A stretch of 64,000 nt of DNA from Actinoplanes sp. NBRC 103695 (GTDB lineage Bacteria > Actinomycetota > Actinomycetes > Mycobacteriales > Micromonosporaceae). This document shows positions 45,229-53,978 of the stretch, piece by piece; position 1 is the stretch's first letter; every line of letters begins with the position of its first letter. Made by a program: the position numbers and the translations under genes. The stretch is taken from the NCBI RefSeq assembly GCF_030269485.1, contig NZ_BSTL01000036.1:1-64000 (forward strand), in the 5' to 3' direction. Below the pieces are notes generated by a model. That model was not told the DNA's origin, made no database searches, and saw only the letters and a program-made list of their open reading frames with translations.

Positions 45229-45929
45229 CCCGCATCGTCGGCGTCGAGCACGAGAGCAAGTGGGCGCTGGACCACGACGTGGCGGCCGCCGATCCGCTGC
45301 GGTGGCTGGACTCGCCCACGGTCACCGGCGGCCTGACCGGCCTCTCCGAGCCGATGACCGCCACCCAGGGCGTCCTTTATCTCGACGACCGCGGGCGCAG
45401 CCTCACCACGGCCGGGCACTCCCTGCGTATCGCGGCCAACCAGGGACGGCTGGCCGGGATCGGCTGGATCGGGGTCAAGCAGACCCTGCTCTGGGAGGGG
45501 CGCAGGGACGCCCTGGAGATCTCCGAGCGGGTGGATCCGCAAGCCTTGTCCGCGGTGCTGGCGGCGGGAACGGCGCTCCCGCTCCGGCACATCCTCACGT
45601 ACGGGCTGGTGAACGGCCCGTTGGAGACAGCGGGGATCACCAGCCAGCGCCGGATCAAACGGTTCGGCCGGCTGCCCGGCGACTTTCCGTGCGTCTTCAG
45701 CGTTGACCTGGTCGAGTTCCGGTTGCCCGCCGGCGGCATCGAGCCGATCGAACGGTACGCCTGCTTCGAGATCGAGGTGAATCAGTCCTCGCTGGCCTGC
45801 GTCCAGGCGCTGGACGAGTTCTGTGACGCCGTCGACGCGTGGCTCGACCGGCCACGCGAGTCCCGCACCAAGGCCCAGCTGGCCGTCGCGGCGGTGGACA
45901 CGTACCGCGGCGAACTGCTCGTGCGATGA
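45225..45929 (+). CDS. CYTH-like (triphosphate tunnel) domain protein
   Basis: 234 residues. The start VEHESKWAL matches the ExExK motif of CYTH/triphosphate tunnel enzymes, followed by GVLYLDDRGRSLTTAGHSLRI, GVKQTLLWEGRRDALEIS and, near the end, YACFEIEVNQSS, which supplies alternating acidic residues of the tunnel. These enzymes bind a triphosphate and two metal ions (adenylate cyclase IV, thiamine triphosphatase, RNA triphosphatase). Such a protein in a peptide-modifying operon is unusual; it may use a nucleotide to activate or modify the peptide. Both ends overlap neighbours by 4 bases. Confidence 0.75.
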   Translation: MTRIVGVEHESKWALDHDVAAADPLRWLDSPTVTGGLTGLSEPMTATQGVLYLDDRGRSLTTAGHSLRIAANQGRLAGIGWIGVKQTLLWEGRRDALEISERVDPQALSAVLAAGTALPLRHILTYGLVNGPLETAGITSQRRIKRFGRLPGDFPCVFSVDLVEFRLPAGGIEPIERYACFEIEVNQSSLACVQALDEFCDAVDAWLDRPRESRTKAQLAVAAVDTYRGELLVR

Positions 45930-47167
45930 GCGGCCGGGCGGCCGTCGTACCGTCGCGCCCGCCGGATGAGCGCGGCGAACGGCTGGGACGGGATTTCTGG
46001 TGGTTGTGGGCGGGACAGTCGATCTCCAGTCTCGGCAACGCCGCGCAGTCGATCGCCATGCCGCTGTGGGTGCTTCAGGTGACCGGCTCGGCCGCTCTGA
46101 CCGGGGTCGCGTTCGTCGTTCAGCTCCTGCCCCGGGTGGTCTTCTCGCCGTACGCCGGTGTCCTCGCCGACCGTTTCGACCGCCGGGGCCTGGCGGTCCT
46201 GCTCAACCTGCTCGCCGCCCTCGTCACCGCCGCGCTACTGCCGGTGCTGGGCACGCGGGACATCGCGCTCTACTACGTGCTGACCGTGGTGCTGGGCGCC
46301 CTGGGCGCGGTCAATTCGGCGGTGGTGCCCAGCCTGACCCCGGCGCTCGTCCCGGCGTCCCGGCTGACCTCGGCCAACGCCACCCAGGAGGTGACCACCG
46401 GCACGATCCTGGCTCTGGGCCCGCTGGTGGGCGCGGCGGTCGCGACCGGCTTGGGTTTCCGCGGGGCGGTCGCGGCTAACGCGGCCAGCTTCCTGCTCGC
46501 GGCGCTGCTGATCCTGCGGGTCCGCCGGCGGGACGCGCCCGCCCGGCCGGGACGACGTCCCGTGGCGATGCTGCGCGAGGGCCTGAGCGCCCTTCTCGGC
46601 GATCGTGTCCTGCGCACCGGGGTACTGGCGGAGGCGGCGCTGTTCCTCTTCCTCGGTGCCCTCCCACAGTTCGCGCTGTTGCTGGTCGGCGCCGGCGGGC
46701 GAATCGCCGAGGCGGGGTTGTTCTCCTCGGGAATGGGCGCCGGCTGGCTGGTGGCATCGGCCTCGGTGGCCCGTCGCCGTGCGAACCTGAACCCCACGGT
46801 CATGCTGGCCATCGGCGCGGCGACGGCGGCGCCGGTGGTCGGCGCGGTGGTGTGGTCGGCACACGCCGGGCCTGTCTGGGTTTTCCTCGGCGGCCTCCTG
46901 GCCGGGGCGCACAACCTGCTCTTCGCGATGGCGCCCACGCTGCTGTGCCAGCAACGTGCCGCGTCCACCGTGCTGGGCCGGGTCATCGCCTTCCGCCGGT
47001 CCTTCCTGGTGCTGGCGCAGTGCGGCTCGCTCGGGCTGGCCACCGTGCTGTCGCCACATCTGGGAGTGGGCGCCGTGCTGGCCGGCGCAGGCGTCGCGGC
47101 GACCGTCGTCGCGCTGCCGATCGCGCTGGCCGCGCTCCGCCGGGCACGGGAGGCGGATTCCCGATGA
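45926..47167 (+). CDS. MFS efflux transporter
   Basis: 413 residues from ATG 45926 (ATGA overlap with the preceding stop). Twelve hydrophobic segments; the start RDFWWLWAGQSISSLGNAAQ and the loop AGVLADRFDRRGL (motif A) are typical of the macrolide/enterobactin-exporter (MFS_3) subgroup. It probably exports the product of this operon and gives self-protection. Its stop overlaps the next start. Confidence 0.92.
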   Translation: MSGRAAVVPSRPPDERGERLGRDFWWLWAGQSISSLGNAAQSIAMPLWVLQVTGSAALTGVAFVVQLLPRVVFSPYAGVLADRFDRRGLAVLLNLLAALVTAALLPVLGTRDIALYYVLTVVLGALGAVNSAVVPSLTPALVPASRLTSANATQEVTTGTILALGPLVGAAVATGLGFRGAVAANAASFLLAALLILRVRRRDAPARPGRRPVAMLREGLSALLGDRVLRTGVLAEAALFLFLGALPQFALLLVGAGGRIAEAGLFSSGMGAGWLVASASVARRRANLNPTVMLAIGAATAAPVVGAVVWSAHAGPVWVFLGGLLAGAHNLLFAMAPTLLCQQRAASTVLGRVIAFRRSFLVLAQCGSLGLATVLSPHLGVGAVLAGAGVAATVVALPIALAALRRAREADSR

Positions 47168-48282
47168 CCGATGTCGCACCCGTGGGCCTTCATCGATCCA
47201 CGGCCGCGATCGTCGACCTGCCGTACGGCCACCGCGACGACCCGGTGGGCCGAGAAGGTTTGTCCGCGCTGGTCGCACGCTGGATCGCCGCCGGCGACCT
47301 GCCGCAACGGCTGGGCTGGCGCACCCGGCACCGGCTGGAGGCGTACGCGTCGTCCTTCTCGTATTGGACCGCCATGGGCGATCTTGACCTTCTGCCCGGC
47401 TACCTGAACTCGCGGCTCGATCCGCCGCCGGAGAGCCGGCTCGCGCAACTCAGGTCGGCGCAGTTGCGGCTGCTCCACAAGCGATCCGGCAACCTGTATC
47501 TCCGGATGCTGGACGCGGTGGACGAAGCGGCGCTGGGTCGCTCCGGCCCCGGAGCGCTGGGCGACGAGGACTCGATCGTCCGCATCACGACGTCCGACGT
47601 GGCCGGTCATCTGGCTCGCTGCCACGCCACCGGGATCGCCTTGCACCACGCGGGTGGAACACAGCCGGCACGCGGCCGGCGGATCGACGAGCGTACCGGC
47701 GGGCGGGCCTGGCGCGGTGGAGTGGTCGCCGTCCCGATGCCGGACGAGACGCGCACGCGGGTGGCGGTCCGGCTGCCGCTGCACGATGCCGCGCCCCCGG
47801 CCGGCGCGTTGCCGCTCGCGGTGGAGACGCTCGGCACCGGCGCCGAGGGCTTGCTGATCCGCCGACTGCGTCGGGAGCGCCCGCTCGCCTACGGCGTGGC
47901 GGCGATGAGCTGGGAGATGGCCGCGGCGCCGAGCATCGGCGGATACGCGTTGGTGAGTCCCGAGAGTGCGGCGGAGGCGGTGGAGGTGCTGCTCCTGAGC
48001 ATACGGGAGGCAGTGTCGCAACCGCCGTCCGCGGAGCTCGCCGTCGCCGCCACGCGATGCCGCGCGCTGCTGCTCGCCCAGGTGGACCAGCCCTTCGGCG
48101 CCGTCGAGGAGCACCGCACCGTCGCTCGCGGCGGAACCTCCCTGGCCGATGTGGCGCGGGCCGTGGCGTACCGGGCGGCACACGGCCTGGACCTGCGGCT
48201 CGACGAGACGGCGCCGCCCGCCATCGCGATCACCGGAGAGGTACGCCCAGATCAGCTCGCCCGGATCGGATCACCGGCGTGA
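47164..48282 (+). CDS. M16 peptidase-like protein, non-catalytic partner
   Basis: 372 residues from ATG 47164 (ATGA overlap). The HxxEH zinc motif is absent, but the C-terminal half has LLIRRLRRERPLAYGVAAMSW and the following strand GGYALVSPESAAEAVEVLLLSI, the Arg/Tyr substrate-binding signature of the C-terminal M16 domain. The first 150 residues are helical and charged. It should form a heterodimer with the catalytic subunit encoded next, as in PqqF/PqqG-type or mitochondrial processing peptidases. Substrate is inferred to be the leader of the 47-residue peptide. Confidence 0.8.
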   Translation: MTDVAPVGLHRSTAAIVDLPYGHRDDPVGREGLSALVARWIAAGDLPQRLGWRTRHRLEAYASSFSYWTAMGDLDLLPGYLNSRLDPPPESRLAQLRSAQLRLLHKRSGNLYLRMLDAVDEAALGRSGPGALGDEDSIVRITTSDVAGHLARCHATGIALHHAGGTQPARGRRIDERTGGRAWRGGVVAVPMPDETRTRVAVRLPLHDAAPPAGALPLAVETLGTGAEGLLIRRLRRERPLAYGVAAMSWEMAAAPSIGGYALVSPESAAEAVEVLLLSIREAVSQPPSAELAVAATRCRALLLAQVDQPFGAVEEHRTVARGGTSLADVARAVAYRAAHGLDLRLDETAPPAIAITGEVRPDQLARIGSPA

Positions 48283-49424
48283 CGGCCACCGAGTTCGTTG
48301 TCTCCGGGCTGTGCGTACGCCTTTCCGACCTGCCCGGGGCGCATACGGCGGGCGCCTGCCTGCGGGTTGCCGCCGGATCGAGCGCCGACCCGGTACACCT
48401 CTGGGGAACCGCCCACCTGACCGAGCACATCCGCATCGCCGCCGTCACCGGGTCCGGGCTGCACATCACCGGGCGTACCGAGAACACCGAGACCAGGTTC
48501 ACCATGGCCGGGCTCGCCGAGCAGAGCGAGAGCATGGTCGGCGCGCTCACCCGCATCCTCGATCCGCGGAACACCATCGGCAGCACCGCTTTCGAGGCGG
48601 AGCGCGCCGCGGTGAACGTGGAGTCCCGCGCGGCGGCGGTCAACCCGCTGCTCCTGCTGGGCCCCGCGGCCGCCGAGGCGGCCCTGCCCGGCGAAGGTCT
48701 GGCGGACGCCCTCCGTGCCACCGTGGACACAGTGGGCCGGATCACGCCGGCGCACGTCGATGCCTTCACCGGCGAGCGCTACCGGCCCGGTGCCGCCGTC
48801 CTGACCTTCGCCGGACCGCTGCCGGACCCCGGAGCGCTGCTCGAGGTGATCGCCGAGGCGTTGCCGGCCTGCGCTGCCACTCCCCCGCCGCCGGCCCGTA
48901 CGGACGCCGGCGTGCCTGCGCTCCGGCTCCCGGCCGAGCTGGACGGCCTGCTGGTCCTGACCGTGCCGGTCGCCGAACCGGCGCCGTTCTCCCGGTCGGT
49001 CGCCCGTGCGCTGGCCGCCGCGGCGCAGACGGAACTCGCGGTGATCGGGCGCACCACGGTCACCTCCGCCCGGCGCGAGGTCATCGTGCTCTGCTGGCGC
49101 GGCGACCGTCGCGCCGAGGACCTGCGAACCGCCGTGTCCGGCACGCTGGCCGCGGCCCGCCGGGGCGACGAAGCGATGGCCGACGCCTGGCGGAGTGGCG
49201 TCCTGCGTTCCTTCCAGGAACACGCCTTCGCCCGCGCGTCACCCCTCGGCCGTGCCCAGTCGGAGCTGCTGGATCCACCCCTGAACCCGGCAACCGCTCC
49301 GGACGGTCACGCCTCGGCGCTCCCTGGCGAGATGCGCCGTACTGCGGACCGGGCCCGTCTGTGGCGCGTGGCCGCCGGAAAGCTGCACCCCGAGACCGTC
49401 CCCCAGCTTGAGGAGAAGCCGTGA
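48279..49424 (+). CDS. M16-family metallopeptidase, catalytic subunit
   Basis: 381 residues from GTG 48279 (GTGA overlap). The inverted zinc motif HxxEH is HLTEH at residues 46-50, and a downstream Glu in AAVNVESRAA (about 115) can be the third ligand. The central and C-terminal parts keep M16-type strands (RPGAAVLTFAGPLPDPGALLEVI, LLVLTVPVAEP), but the C-terminal Arg/Tyr site is poor, complementing the partner at 47164. M16 pairs remove leaders in several RiPP pathways (PQQ, subtilosin-type). The stop overlaps the P450 start. Confidence 0.85.
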   Translation: MTATEFVVSGLCVRLSDLPGAHTAGACLRVAAGSSADPVHLWGTAHLTEHIRIAAVTGSGLHITGRTENTETRFTMAGLAEQSESMVGALTRILDPRNTIGSTAFEAERAAVNVESRAAAVNPLLLLGPAAAEAALPGEGLADALRATVDTVGRITPAHVDAFTGERYRPGAAVLTFAGPLPDPGALLEVIAEALPACAATPPPPARTDAGVPALRLPAELDGLLVLTVPVAEPAPFSRSVARALAAAAQTELAVIGRTTVTSARREVIVLCWRGDRRAEDLRTAVSGTLAAARRGDEAMADAWRSGVLRSFQEHAFARASPLGRAQSELLDPPLNPATAPDGHASALPGEMRRTADRARLWRVAAGKLHPETVPQLEEKP

Positions 49425-50629
49425 GCAGCGCAGCCGCCGCGCCCGCCGAGAACGTCGTCGACCTGTCCCGTGACGCCGACGCGCTCTACCGCAACCCGTA
49501 CGAGGTCCTGGCGCGCCTCCGGAACCGGGCGCCGGTGCATTTCGTACGCCTCCCCGGCGGCAGCAGGCTGTGGCTGATCGTCGGCCATGAGGCCGGACAT
49601 GCCGCGCTCACCGAGCCGACGATGAGCAAGGACTGGCTCCGGGTCACCGGGCGCGTCGGTCCGGGCGCGATCGGGACCAGCATGATCTCCAGCGATCCGC
49701 CGGACCACACGCGACTTCGCCGGCTGGTGTCCAAGCAGTTCACCGCCCGGCGGATCGCGGCCCTCGCCCCGCTCATCCGGTCGGTCACCGACGATCTCGT
49801 CGAGCGGATGGCACGGTCCGCCGGTCCACGGGACCTGATCGCGGAGTTCGCCTTCCCGCTGCCGGTCACCGTGATCTCTGAGCTCCTCGGCGTGCCTACG
49901 CTGGACCGGACGGCGTTCGCCGAGCTGTGCGCCGGCATCTTCGAGCCGTCCGCCGACGCCGACGCCGCCCGCGCGCACGTCGAGCAGATCAACGACTACT
50001 TCGACCGCCTGATCGCTCAGAAGCGCGAGAACCCCGGCGACGACCTGCTGAGCGCGCTGATCGCGGCGAGGGACTCCGAGGCCGGGCGGCTGAGCCACTC
50101 CGAGCTCCGGGCCACCACCTTCCTGCTGCTGGTGGCCGGGCACGCCACCACGACCAATCTTCTCGCCAACGGCACGCTCGCCCTGCTCGACCACCCGGAG
50201 CAACTGACCGCTCTGCGTGCGGACTGGGACCTGCTGCCGGGGGCCGTCGAGGAAATTCTCCGGTACGACGGCCCGCAGCCGTTGTCCACCAGGCGCTTCA
50301 CCACCGAGCCGTGGCGCCCGCCCGGCTCGGACACCGTGATCGCCGCCGGCCAGACCGTGATGGTCGCCCTGGCCGCGACCAACCGCGACGCGGAGCGTTT
50401 CGTCCGTCCCGACGACTTCGACATCCGGCGTACCGGCGCCGCGCACCTCTCCTTCGGCCACGGCATCCATTACTGCCTGGGTGCGCCGCTGGCCCGCCTC
50501 CAGGTCGGCATCGCCCTGAGCGCCCTGCTGACCCGCTTCCCCGATCTCCGCCGAGCGCCCACCGAACTGCACTACCGCTCCACCCTGCTGACCCGCGCGC
50601 TCACCCGGCTCCCCGTCCTGCTTTGGTGA
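49421..50629 (+). CDS. Cytochrome P450 of the RiPP-like operon
   Basis: 402 residues from GTG 49421 (GTGA overlap). The haem loop FGHGIHYCLG places the ligand Cys at 352, EEILR is the ExxR motif, and the I-helix reads VAGHATTTN. The acidic residue normally found before the threonine pair (AGHE/D-TT) is Ala242, which weakens the usual proton relay and is seen in some P450s with unusual chemistry. It is the last gene of the coupled operon, so it probably oxidises or cross-links the peptide; Phe and His in the tail of the 47-residue peptide are possible sites. Confidence 0.93.
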   Translation: MSSAAAAPAENVVDLSRDADALYRNPYEVLARLRNRAPVHFVRLPGGSRLWLIVGHEAGHAALTEPTMSKDWLRVTGRVGPGAIGTSMISSDPPDHTRLRRLVSKQFTARRIAALAPLIRSVTDDLVERMARSAGPRDLIAEFAFPLPVTVISELLGVPTLDRTAFAELCAGIFEPSADADAARAHVEQINDYFDRLIAQKRENPGDDLLSALIAARDSEAGRLSHSELRATTFLLLVAGHATTTNLLANGTLALLDHPEQLTALRADWDLLPGAVEEILRYDGPQPLSTRRFTTEPWRPPGSDTVIAAGQTVMVALAATNRDAERFVRPDDFDIRRTGAAHLSFGHGIHYCLGAPLARLQVGIALSALLTRFPDLRRAPTELHYRSTLLTRALTRLPVLLW

Positions 50630-51064
50630 ACGTTCCGGGATGGATCGACGCTCTTGGCGCCGATCTCGGCGGCTCGCGCGCTGCAATCGTCGTGTGCGAA
50701 TAGAGAGCCGGACACGTCAACCCCCACCACGATCGTTCACATTCACGGACGGTCTCGGTGGGGGTTCACGATGTCGGCGATGTGTTCCTCAAGCTCGATC
50801 CGCTGCCGGCCGGGAGAGGCACCGGCGTGTCCCCGCCGCGCGGGCCTTCCTGGGCGAACGCACTACGCCAGCGCGACCATAACGTCGGCTCAGGTCGCTT
50901 GTCACGATTGATTCACCCATTCAGATGATGTGGATCAGAATCGAGGCAAGCCGATTCATCAGATCGATTACCAGCCAGTTCCGGCTTTGGTAACGCATCC
51001 TGCGCCGCTCTACAGTGAATGGCCTTCCCGGGATATCGCCGCATCACCAAGAACAAGGATGCTC
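50630..51064. other. Intergenic region between the RiPP-like operon and the conservon
   Basis: 435 bp without a recognisable gene. GC falls towards 50880-50990. It must contain the conservon promoter; no strong hairpin or palindrome stands out. Confidence 0.5.
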
Positions 51065-52474
51065 ATGCCCGCCACTCCTTTCTTGCTCGCCGGTGTCGCT
51101 GCCCTGGCCGCGTTCGGCTTCGCGGCCTGGACGGTCCGGCGGCGTACCGCGCCCGCCGTGACCCGGTCCGCTCTGGCCGAGGCGCGGTCGGAGCTGGCCG
51201 CCGCCCGCGCCGAGGTCGACGAACTAACCGAGCGGCTCCGGCAGGCTCCGGCGATACCGGCTGCCCGGGTGCCGGCCGACCACGCCGCCGGCCGGCATGT
51301 CGAGGTCTTCGTCAACCTGTCCCGGCGGCTCCAATCACTCGTGCACCGCGAGATCAAGCTGCTCGACGGGCTGGAGAACGAGGTCGAGGATCCCGATCTG
51401 CTGAAGGGCCTGTTCCAGGTCGACCACCTGGCGACCCGGATCCGGCGGCACGCGGAAAATCTAGCCGTGCTCGGCGGGTCGGTGTCGCGCCGGCAGTGGA
51501 GCCGGCCGGTGGCGCTGACCGAGGTGCTGCGGTCAGCGATCGCCGAGGTCGAGCACTATTCGCGGGTCAAGCTGGTTCCCCCGATCGACGGCACCCTGCC
51601 GGGGCACTCCGTCGCCAGCGTCATCCACCTGATCGCCGAGCTGATCGAGAACGCGACGATGTTCGCGCCACCACACACGCAGGTGCTGCTCCGGGCCCAG
51701 CAGGTGGCCGCCGGCACGGCGGTCGAGGTTGAGGATCGCGGGCTCGGCATGCAGCGCGCCGACCTCGACCGGGTCAACCAGTTGCTGATCAACCCGGACG
51801 ACACCAACCTCGACGACCTGCTGCGGGACGGACGGATCGGGCTCTACGTGGTCTCGATGATCGCCCAGCAGCACGGGATCGTCGTGCAGCTGCAGACCAA
51901 CATCTACGGCGGCACCCAAGCGGTGATCATCCTGCCACCGGTGCTGATCGGCTCGGCATCCCCAGCGGCACCGGCACCCGCGGCGGCACCGAGCCCGGCT
52001 CCGGGGGACGAGCAGCGGCCCCCGCTGGAGAGACGAGTTCCGCTGCAGCCGGCCCGACGAGCCCTTCCGGTACGGGACCGCTCGTCGAGCCGCGGCCAGG
52101 GAACCGCCGAGATCACCCGGCCGCCGGTCTGGCCGGCCGTGACGCCGCACGATCGCACGCCGGCTCCCACGGCACCGGCTCACGCCCTCGGCGGCGGCGG
52201 CGAGTTGCCACGCGCCGGTGGCCGCCGCGCCGGTCCCCGCCCGGACGCCACCGCGACCGTCACCCCGCACCACCAGCAGGCCGCGGCCACCCCGTCGCGG
52301 CCTGCGCTCCCTCGGCGCCGCAGCCAGACCCACATGGCGCCGCAACTGCAGCTCGGGCCGCCGCGCCCGGCGACGGAACCGGCCGGCGAACACCAGCCAG
52401 GCTTGATGGCGTCGTTCATGAACGGTGTCTCGCAGGGTGAAGCAGACGTACCCGAAGCCGGAAGTCATGGCTGA
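51065..52474 (+). CDS. cvnA: Conservon sensor CvnA (membrane HATPase protein)
   Basis: 469 residues from ATG 51065, six bases after AAGGA. One membrane helix (FLLAGVAALAAFGFAAWTV), a coiled stretch (SELAAARAEVDELTERLRQ), then a nitrate-sensor-like region FVNLSRRLQSLVHREIKLLDGLE and an HATPase domain with N-box ELIENATMFAPP, G1 EDRGLGM and G2 DGRIGLYVVSMIAQQHG. There is no phospho-acceptor His. A long disordered Pro/Ala/Arg tail follows (about residues 300-469). It is the sensor component of a GTPase-linked conservon system; ligand unknown. Confidence 0.93.
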   Translation: MPATPFLLAGVAALAAFGFAAWTVRRRTAPAVTRSALAEARSELAAARAEVDELTERLRQAPAIPAARVPADHAAGRHVEVFVNLSRRLQSLVHREIKLLDGLENEVEDPDLLKGLFQVDHLATRIRRHAENLAVLGGSVSRRQWSRPVALTEVLRSAIAEVEHYSRVKLVPPIDGTLPGHSVASVIHLIAELIENATMFAPPHTQVLLRAQQVAAGTAVEVEDRGLGMQRADLDRVNQLLINPDDTNLDDLLRDGRIGLYVVSMIAQQHGIVVQLQTNIYGGTQAVIILPPVLIGSASPAAPAPAAAPSPAPGDEQRPPLERRVPLQPARRALPVRDRSSSRGQGTAEITRPPVWPAVTPHDRTPAPTAPAHALGGGGELPRAGGRRAGPRPDATATVTPHHQQAAATPSRPALPRRRSQTHMAPQLQLGPPRPATEPAGEHQPGLMASFMNGVSQGEADVPEAGSHG

Positions 52475-52508
52475 CCACCGGCACGGATCTCAGAAGGGCC
52501 AAGCTCAC

Positions 52509-52940
52509 ATGTCGCTCACCGATTCCCCCCGCACGTCCCGAGACCTCGCCTGGTTGCTGTCCGGACTGGTCGACCGCGTTCCGGACACCCGGAGCGCACT
52601 GCTGCTGTCGTCGGACGGGTTGCGCAAGGCCGCGCACGGGCTGGACGACGACGGCGCGGATCACCTGGCCGCGGTCGCCTCCGGGCTGTTCTCGCTGGCT
52701 CGCAGTGCCGGGTCCCGGCTCGGCGGCGACGGGGTCCGCCAGGTCCTGGCCGAGCTGGACGACTGCCTTCTGTTCGTCTCGGCCGCCGGTTCCGGGGCGG
52801 TGCTCGCGGTGGTCGCCGGGAAAACGGCCGACCCGGGGGTGCTGGGCTATGAGATGGCGCAGATGGTCAAGAGCGTACGGCCGTATCTGTCGACGCCGGC
52901 CCGGCCGACGTCCGGCGTTCTGGACGTGCGCGGACGGTGA
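52509..52940 (+). CDS. cvnB: Conservon protein CvnB (roadblock/LC7)
   Basis: 143 residues from ATG 52509. RDLAWLLSGLVDRVPDTRSALLLSSDGL and the following strands GSGAVLAVVAGKTADPGVLGYEM form a roadblock/LC7 domain, which in conservons regulates the GTPase CvnD. It lies 34 bp after cvnA and overlaps cvnC by 4 bases (GTGA). Confidence 0.93.
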   Translation: MSLTDSPRTSRDLAWLLSGLVDRVPDTRSALLLSSDGLRKAAHGLDDDGADHLAAVASGLFSLARSAGSRLGGDGVRQVLAELDDCLLFVSAAGSGAVLAVVAGKTADPGVLGYEMAQMVKSVRPYLSTPARPTSGVLDVRGR

Positions 52941-53314
52941 GCGTCCTGGACGTCGACGGCGGGCACTGGTTCGACGACGCCGCGGGCCGGCTGATCCGGC
53001 CGTACACGGTGAGCGACGGACGGACCGAACCGACCATCCGGATGGACCTGCTGTCAATGGTGATCGCCACCGGTCGCCAGCCGCAGGGTCAGCTCGGGCC
53101 GGACCACGCCCAAGCGCTCCGGCTCTGCCACGGCGTCACCACGGTCGCCGAGATCGCGGCGCGGCTGAAGCTGCCCGCCGTGGTCACCAAGATCCTTCTG
53201 TCCGATCTGGTCGACTGGGGCGTGGTCGATGCCCGCTCCCCGGACCCGCTGGCCGATTCCTCCAACCCGGCCGTACTGGAGATCATTCTCAATGCCCTCG
53301 AACGACGACTCTGA
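52937..53314 (+). CDS. cvnC: Conservon protein CvnC (DUF742)
   Basis: 125 residues from GTG 52937. LIRPYTVSDGRTEPTIRMDLLSMVIATG and ALRLCHGVTTVAEIAARLKLPAVVTKILLSDLVD are the DUF742 core with its winged-helix-like part. It couples the sensor to the GTPase in this system. It overlaps cvnB by 4 bases and cvnD by 23. Confidence 0.93.
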   Translation: MSVLDVDGGHWFDDAAGRLIRPYTVSDGRTEPTIRMDLLSMVIATGRQPQGQLGPDHAQALRLCHGVTTVAEIAARLKLPAVVTKILLSDLVDWGVVDARSPDPLADSSNPAVLEIILNALERRL

Positions 53315-53978
53315 CCAGTTCCCGTCCGCGCTCAAGCTCCTGATCGCGGGCGGCTTCGGCGTCGGCAAGACCACGTTTGTCGGAGCCGTGAGCGAGATCG
53401 AGCCGCTGCACACCGAGGAGCTGCTCACCACCGCCAGCGTGGGCACGGACCGGCTGACCGGCGTCGAGGGCAAGTCGAGGACCACTGTCGCGATGGACTT
53501 CGGCCGGATCACGATCAGCCAGAAGCACGTGCTCTACCTCTTCGGCACCCCCGGGCAGGAGCGCTTCTGGTTCATGTGGGACGAGCTGTCCAACGGCGCG
53601 GTCGGGGCGATCGTGCTGGCCGACACCCGCCGGCTGGAGGACTGCTTCCCGGCCGTCGACTTCTTCGAGTCCCGCGGCATCGGCTTCGTGATCGCGGTCA
53701 ACGAGTTCGACGGCGCCTGCCGGTACGAGCTGGACGACATGCGCAGCGCACTCGACCTGAAGCCGGACGTCCCGATCGTGCACTGCGACGCACGCGATCA
53801 GCGATCCGCCACCGGCGTCCTGATCGGCTTGATCCACCACCTCCTGGCCTCCCGGCCTGACAATGATCGAGGAGAGTCCCGGCATGATCTACGACTTTTC
53901 CGGACACCATCCCCTCACCCCGGCGGATCTGGAACTGCCCGCTCGCATGCGCCGGCTGCACGAGCTCGGCCTCGGTGA
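53292..53978 (+). CDS. cvnD: Conservon GTPase CvnD
   Basis: 228 residues from ATG 53292. The P-loop GGFGVGKTTFVGAV, switch threonine region TTASVGTDRL, the DxxG-equivalent FGTPGQERFWFMW and the base-specificity loop AVNEFDG mark a Ras-like ATP/GTP-binding protein. Homologues end near ASRPDND; here an extra 40 basic residues run on into the next gene, which overlaps by 95 bases, so the tail may be unimportant. Confidence 0.93.
   Translation: MPSNDDSDQFPSALKLLIAGGFGVGKTTFVGAVSEIEPLHTEELLTTASVGTDRLTGVEGKSRTTVAMDFGRITISQKHVLYLFGTPGQERFWFMWDELSNGAVGAIVLADTRRLEDCFPAVDFFESRGIGFVIAVNEFDGACRYELDDMRSALDLKPDVPIVHCDARDQRSATGVLIGLIHHLLASRPDNDRGESRHDLRLFRTPSPHPGGSGTARSHAPAARARPR

Noticed and set aside
46273..48183. 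A long minus-strand frame opposite the MFS and M16 genes
   Set aside because: Low-complexity antisense reading; the plus strand has coupled genes with recognisable families.
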